Source: an uncultured Pelagibacteraceae bacterium
GTDB taxonomy: Bacteria > Pseudomonadota > Alphaproteobacteria > Pelagibacterales > Pelagibacteraceae
Assembly (NCBI GenBank): GCA_902594705.1
Contig: CACJNI010000004.1
Span: forward strand, 1 to 64,000
DNA length: 64,000 nucleotides
Direction: 5' to 3'
Shown: positions 62,178 to 64,000 of the stretch, piece after piece
Layout: every line of letters starts with the position of its first letter
Position numbering within the stretch: the first letter of the stretch is position 1
Program-made: the position numbers and the translations under genes
The notes under the pieces: generated by a model
What the model was told of the DNA's origin: nothing
Seen by the model: only the letters and a program-made list of their open reading frames with translations
Database searches by the model: none

Positions 62178-63048
62178 ACAAATCTTTTAGGTATATCGAT
62201 ACAGCAATCCATATCAAAATAAAGCTGATTAATTTATGTATATCTAATTCCTCATTATATAAGTAATAACCCAACAAAAATTGTAAAGTTGGAGTTATAT
62301 AAAAAACCATGCCTGTTGGACCTAAACCACATAATTCTACACCCCTAACATATAAATATAAAGGAATCACGGTCATAGGACCTGCCAGCATAAATATTAA
62401 CATTAATTTGACATTCGATATGTCAAAATCATTTAAATCATTTTGCACAATTAAATAAAATGCAAATATTACCGCTGGAAAAATAAATAAACTTTCAACT
62501 AATAAACCAATATCTGTGTCTACATCAATTTTTTTTCTTACTAAATTATAAAAACTCCAACTTAAAGCTACAATTAATCCAACCCATGGTATTGATTGGA
62601 AACTGGATATAACTAAATACAAAATTGATATAGTTACGATTAAAAGTGAAATTTTAGTTTTGAAACTTAATTCCTCTTTTAAAAAAAAATAACCTAAAAA
62701 AACACTTATTATAGGCATTATAAAATATCCAAAACTAGCATCTATAACTTGATCATTCCCTATTGCATAAATCCAAACAGCCCAATTCGTAAAAATTAAT
62801 AATCCAGACAAAAACAGCATCATAATTTTTTTTGTATCTTTAAAAACCGAGCTAAATTTTTTCCACTTTGATAAAATGATTGATGTTAAAATTAACATAA
62901 CAGTTGTCCATGCACTTCGATGTAGGACAACTTCAATGTGGCCAGCAAAAGCAATATATTTAAAATATATAACTCCAATAAAACCCCACCAGAAAGAACC
63001 AAATGCCGTTAAAATTATACCTTTATTAAATTGATTTTTGTTTAACAT
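62164..63048 (-). CDS. rarD: RarD-type EamA transporter
   Basis: A ten-helix membrane protein of about 294 residues. ILTAFGSFWWGFIGVIYFK at the start, HIEVVLHRSAWTTVMLIL and FTNWAVWIYAIGNDQVIDAS in the first half, GMVFYITPTLQFLLGYYLYN near the end: these are RarD features within the DMT superfamily. The ATG at 63048 (MLNKNQFNKG) is preferred over an upstream frame opening. The substrate is unknown. Confidence 0.88.
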   Translation of the reverse strand: MLNKNQFNKGIILTAFGSFWWGFIGVIYFKYIAFAGHIEVVLHRSAWTTVMLILTSIILSKWKKFSSVFKDTKKIMMLFLSGLLIFTNWAVWIYAIGNDQVIDASFGYFIMPIISVFLGYFFLKEELSFKTKISLLIVTISILYLVISSFQSIPWVGLIVALSWSFYNLVRKKIDVDTDIGLLVESLFIFPAVIFAFYLIVQNDLNDFDISNVKLMLIFMLAGPMTVIPLYLYVRGVELCGLGPTGMVFYITPTLQFLLGYYLYNEELDIHKLISFILIWIAVSIYLKDLYEKN

Positions 63049-63108
63049 TATATTGATCAATTAAACTATTTTGTTTATGAAATATAGAATTTTAATTATT
63101 ACAAATTA

Positions 63109-63198
63109 GGAGAGATGGCTGAGCGGTTGAAAGCACCGGTCTTGAAAACCGGCAAAGGGGCAACTCTTTCCTGGGTTCGAATCCCAGTCTCTCCGCCA
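63109..63198 (+). tRNA. tRNA-Ser (anticodon TGA)
   Basis: Acceptor GGAGAGA pairs with TCTCTCC, the anticodon arm CCGGTCTTGAAAACCGG gives TGA, and there is a long variable arm and the T-arm CTGGGTTCGAATCCCAG. CCA is encoded. Length 90. Its last base is adjacent to the stop codon of the convergent sdhE gene, the same arrangement as the tRNA-Ser at 13316. Confidence 0.97.
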
Positions 63199-63459
63199 CT
63201 AATATTTATTTTTAAATTCTATAAGTTTTTTTAAGATGATTTTATCTTCAAAATCTTTTGAATTTTTACCTAAACTTAACTTGACTAAAGTTTCGTCATC
63301 AAAATTAATTAACTTATCTAAAGAAACTAATTCTTTATGGTCGAGATTGTCAATAATTGAATTAACAAACTTAGAAACAAAGATATCCATTTCTTTAGTT
63401 CCACGATATTGAGCTCTGTATAAAATTTTATTAATTAAATTTTGTTTATTTGAATCCAT
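63199..63459 (-). CDS. sdhE: Succinate dehydrogenase assembly factor 2 (SdhE family)
   Basis: A small helical protein of 86 residues with the RGxxE motif in RAQYRGTKEMDIFVSKFVNS. The family attaches FAD to succinate dehydrogenase flavoprotein subunits. LDHKELVSLDKLINFDDETL completes the fold. In alphaproteobacteria sdhE commonly sits head-to-head with recG, as here, with 26 bp between the start codons. Confidence 0.9.
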   Translation of the reverse strand: MDSNKQNLINKILYRAQYRGTKEMDIFVSKFVNSIIDNLDHKELVSLDKLINFDDETLVKLSLGKNSKDFEDKIILKKLIEFKNKY

Positions 63460-63485
63460 TAATTAAATCTTTATATATATAAATC

Positions 63486-64000
63486 ATGAATAATCACGAA
63501 TATTTATTGTCAAATATTCAGAATATTAAAGGTATAGGGAAAAAAACAAGCCAATTATTTAAAAGAAAAAATATAAATACAATTTTTGATTTATTGTGGC
63601 ATTTACCCATAAGTAAAATTGAAAATTCAAAAGTAACAAATGTTGGTGATATACAAATAGGTAAGCTACAAACGATTAAATTAACACCCCTAAAATATTA
63701 TTTTCCTAGAATAAGAAAACTGCCCAATAGAGTTGTGTGTCAAAGTAAAGATATAAAAATAGATTGCGTTTTTTTTAATTCATATGAAGGATATATAAAA
63801 AAAATCTTACCATTAAATACTGAAATAATAATAAGTGGTAAAATTAATTTTTTTAGAAATAAATATCAAATCACTAATCCGACTCAGATTAAAGAAAGTA
63901 ATGAAAATATCTTGGAGACTCAAAATAAATATAGTCTTACAGATGGACTTACCATAAATAAATACAATATTATAATTAATGAAGTTTTAAAGGAGTTACC
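63486..64000 (+). CDS. recG: ATP-dependent DNA helicase RecG, N-terminal part (cut by window edge)
   Basis: The first 171 residues of the branch-migration helicase. IQNIKGIGKKTSQLFKRKN and TIFDLLWHLPISKIEN are the wedge-domain opening with the helix-hairpin-helix-like GIGKK element. A beta-rich OB-fold part follows (CVFFNSYEGYIKKIL, EIIISGKINFFRNKYQITNP). The helicase motifs lie beyond the window. Position opposite sdhE supports the call. Confidence 0.9.
   Translation, partial: MNNHEYLLSNIQNIKGIGKKTSQLFKRKNINTIFDLLWHLPISKIENSKVTNVGDIQIGKLQTIKLTPLKYYFPRIRKLPNRVVCQSKDIKIDCVFFNSYEGYIKKILPLNTEIIISGKINFFRNKYQITNPTQIKESNENILETQNKYSLTDGLTINKYNIIINEVLKEL

Noticed and set aside
1-64000. CRISPR arrays, insertion sequences and prophage genes
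   Set aside because: No regularly spaced repeats, transposase or phage structural genes were seen; the only mobility-type gene is the recombinase at 47782.

Overview
The window looks like a chromosome segment from a free-living SAR11-clade alphaproteobacterium (Candidatus Pelagibacter type). The evidence is the very AT-rich DNA, genes that mostly overlap by 1-40 bp or sit a few bases apart, and a set of alphaproteobacterial marker genes: heterotetrameric sarcosine oxidase soxBDAG, an NDUFS4-like complex I subunit, a CBP3-type cytochrome bc1 chaperone, the dapA-smpB-folK-spoT-pyrE-pdxJ-acpS-lepB-rnc-recO run, the glyA-nrdR-ribDE-ribBX-ribH-nusB-thiL-hppA run, and recG opposite sdhE. Identities come from reading protein motifs and gene order; no database search was possible.

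Layout. 1-2072 (minus): pyrC-like, pyrB, yqgF. 2122-8197 (plus): gatCAB, an O-methyltransferase, trhO, a MATE exporter. 8171-13251 (minus): soxBDAG, preceded by a nested palindrome and tRNA-Ser(GCT). 13411-15612 (minus): soluble lytic transglycosylase. 15648-22975 (plus): lysine, trans-translation, folate, ppGpp, pyrimidine, B6, ACP, secretion and RNA/DNA processing genes in one overlapping run. 22967-23953 (minus): hemB. 24024-33505 (plus): 2OG-oxygenase-like gene, rpiB, glyA, nrdR, the full riboflavin set, nusB, thiL and the membrane pyrophosphatase. 33507-36464: bamE facing away from bc1 chaperone-rpmF-plsX-ihfA-merR-rpmG. 36465-41082: chorismate mutase, ctaA, a methyltransferase-like gene, an alpha/beta hydrolase and metY. 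41238-46427 (plus): rplM-rpsI, argC, a small lipoprotein, hom, two transporters. 46428-48740: a low-density island. 48741-52446 (minus): glycosyltransferase, GIY-YIG protein, tRNA-Glu, glpX, sbmA-like, NDUFS4-like, tRNA-Pro. 52542-54764 (plus): zinc-ribbon protein, nhaA, glutathione peroxidase. 54759-63048 (minus): MBL hydrolase, tatD, metG, holB, tmk, D,D-carboxypeptidase, SPOR protein, mltB, rarD. Then tRNA-Ser(TGA), sdhE and the start of recG.

How the genes work together. SoxBDAG demethylates sarcosine to glycine and a one-carbon unit, and GlyA interconverts glycine and serine, fitting the methylated-amine and glycine economy known for SAR11. The Rib genes make FMN/FAD for Sox and other flavoproteins. 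MetY with Hom forms part of methionine synthesis. HppA, NhaA, CtaA, the NDUFS4-like protein and SdhE belong to membrane energetics.

The most unusual part is 46428-48740. It combines a roughly 530-bp gene-free stretch, a one-domain MGMT, a GC-rich minus-strand stretch with at least two clean tetraloop hairpins (candidate structured RNA), a previously unlisted 59-aa membrane protein, and a tyrosine recombinase under a 35-bp near-perfect dyad. Other points of interest are a ppGpp synthetase without the zinc-finger part of its regulatory half, degenerate enzyme domains (PyrC-like, RibBX, RlpA-like), tRNA genes 2 and 4 nt upstream of start codons, and the absence of era, rpoZ and fabH from their usual places.
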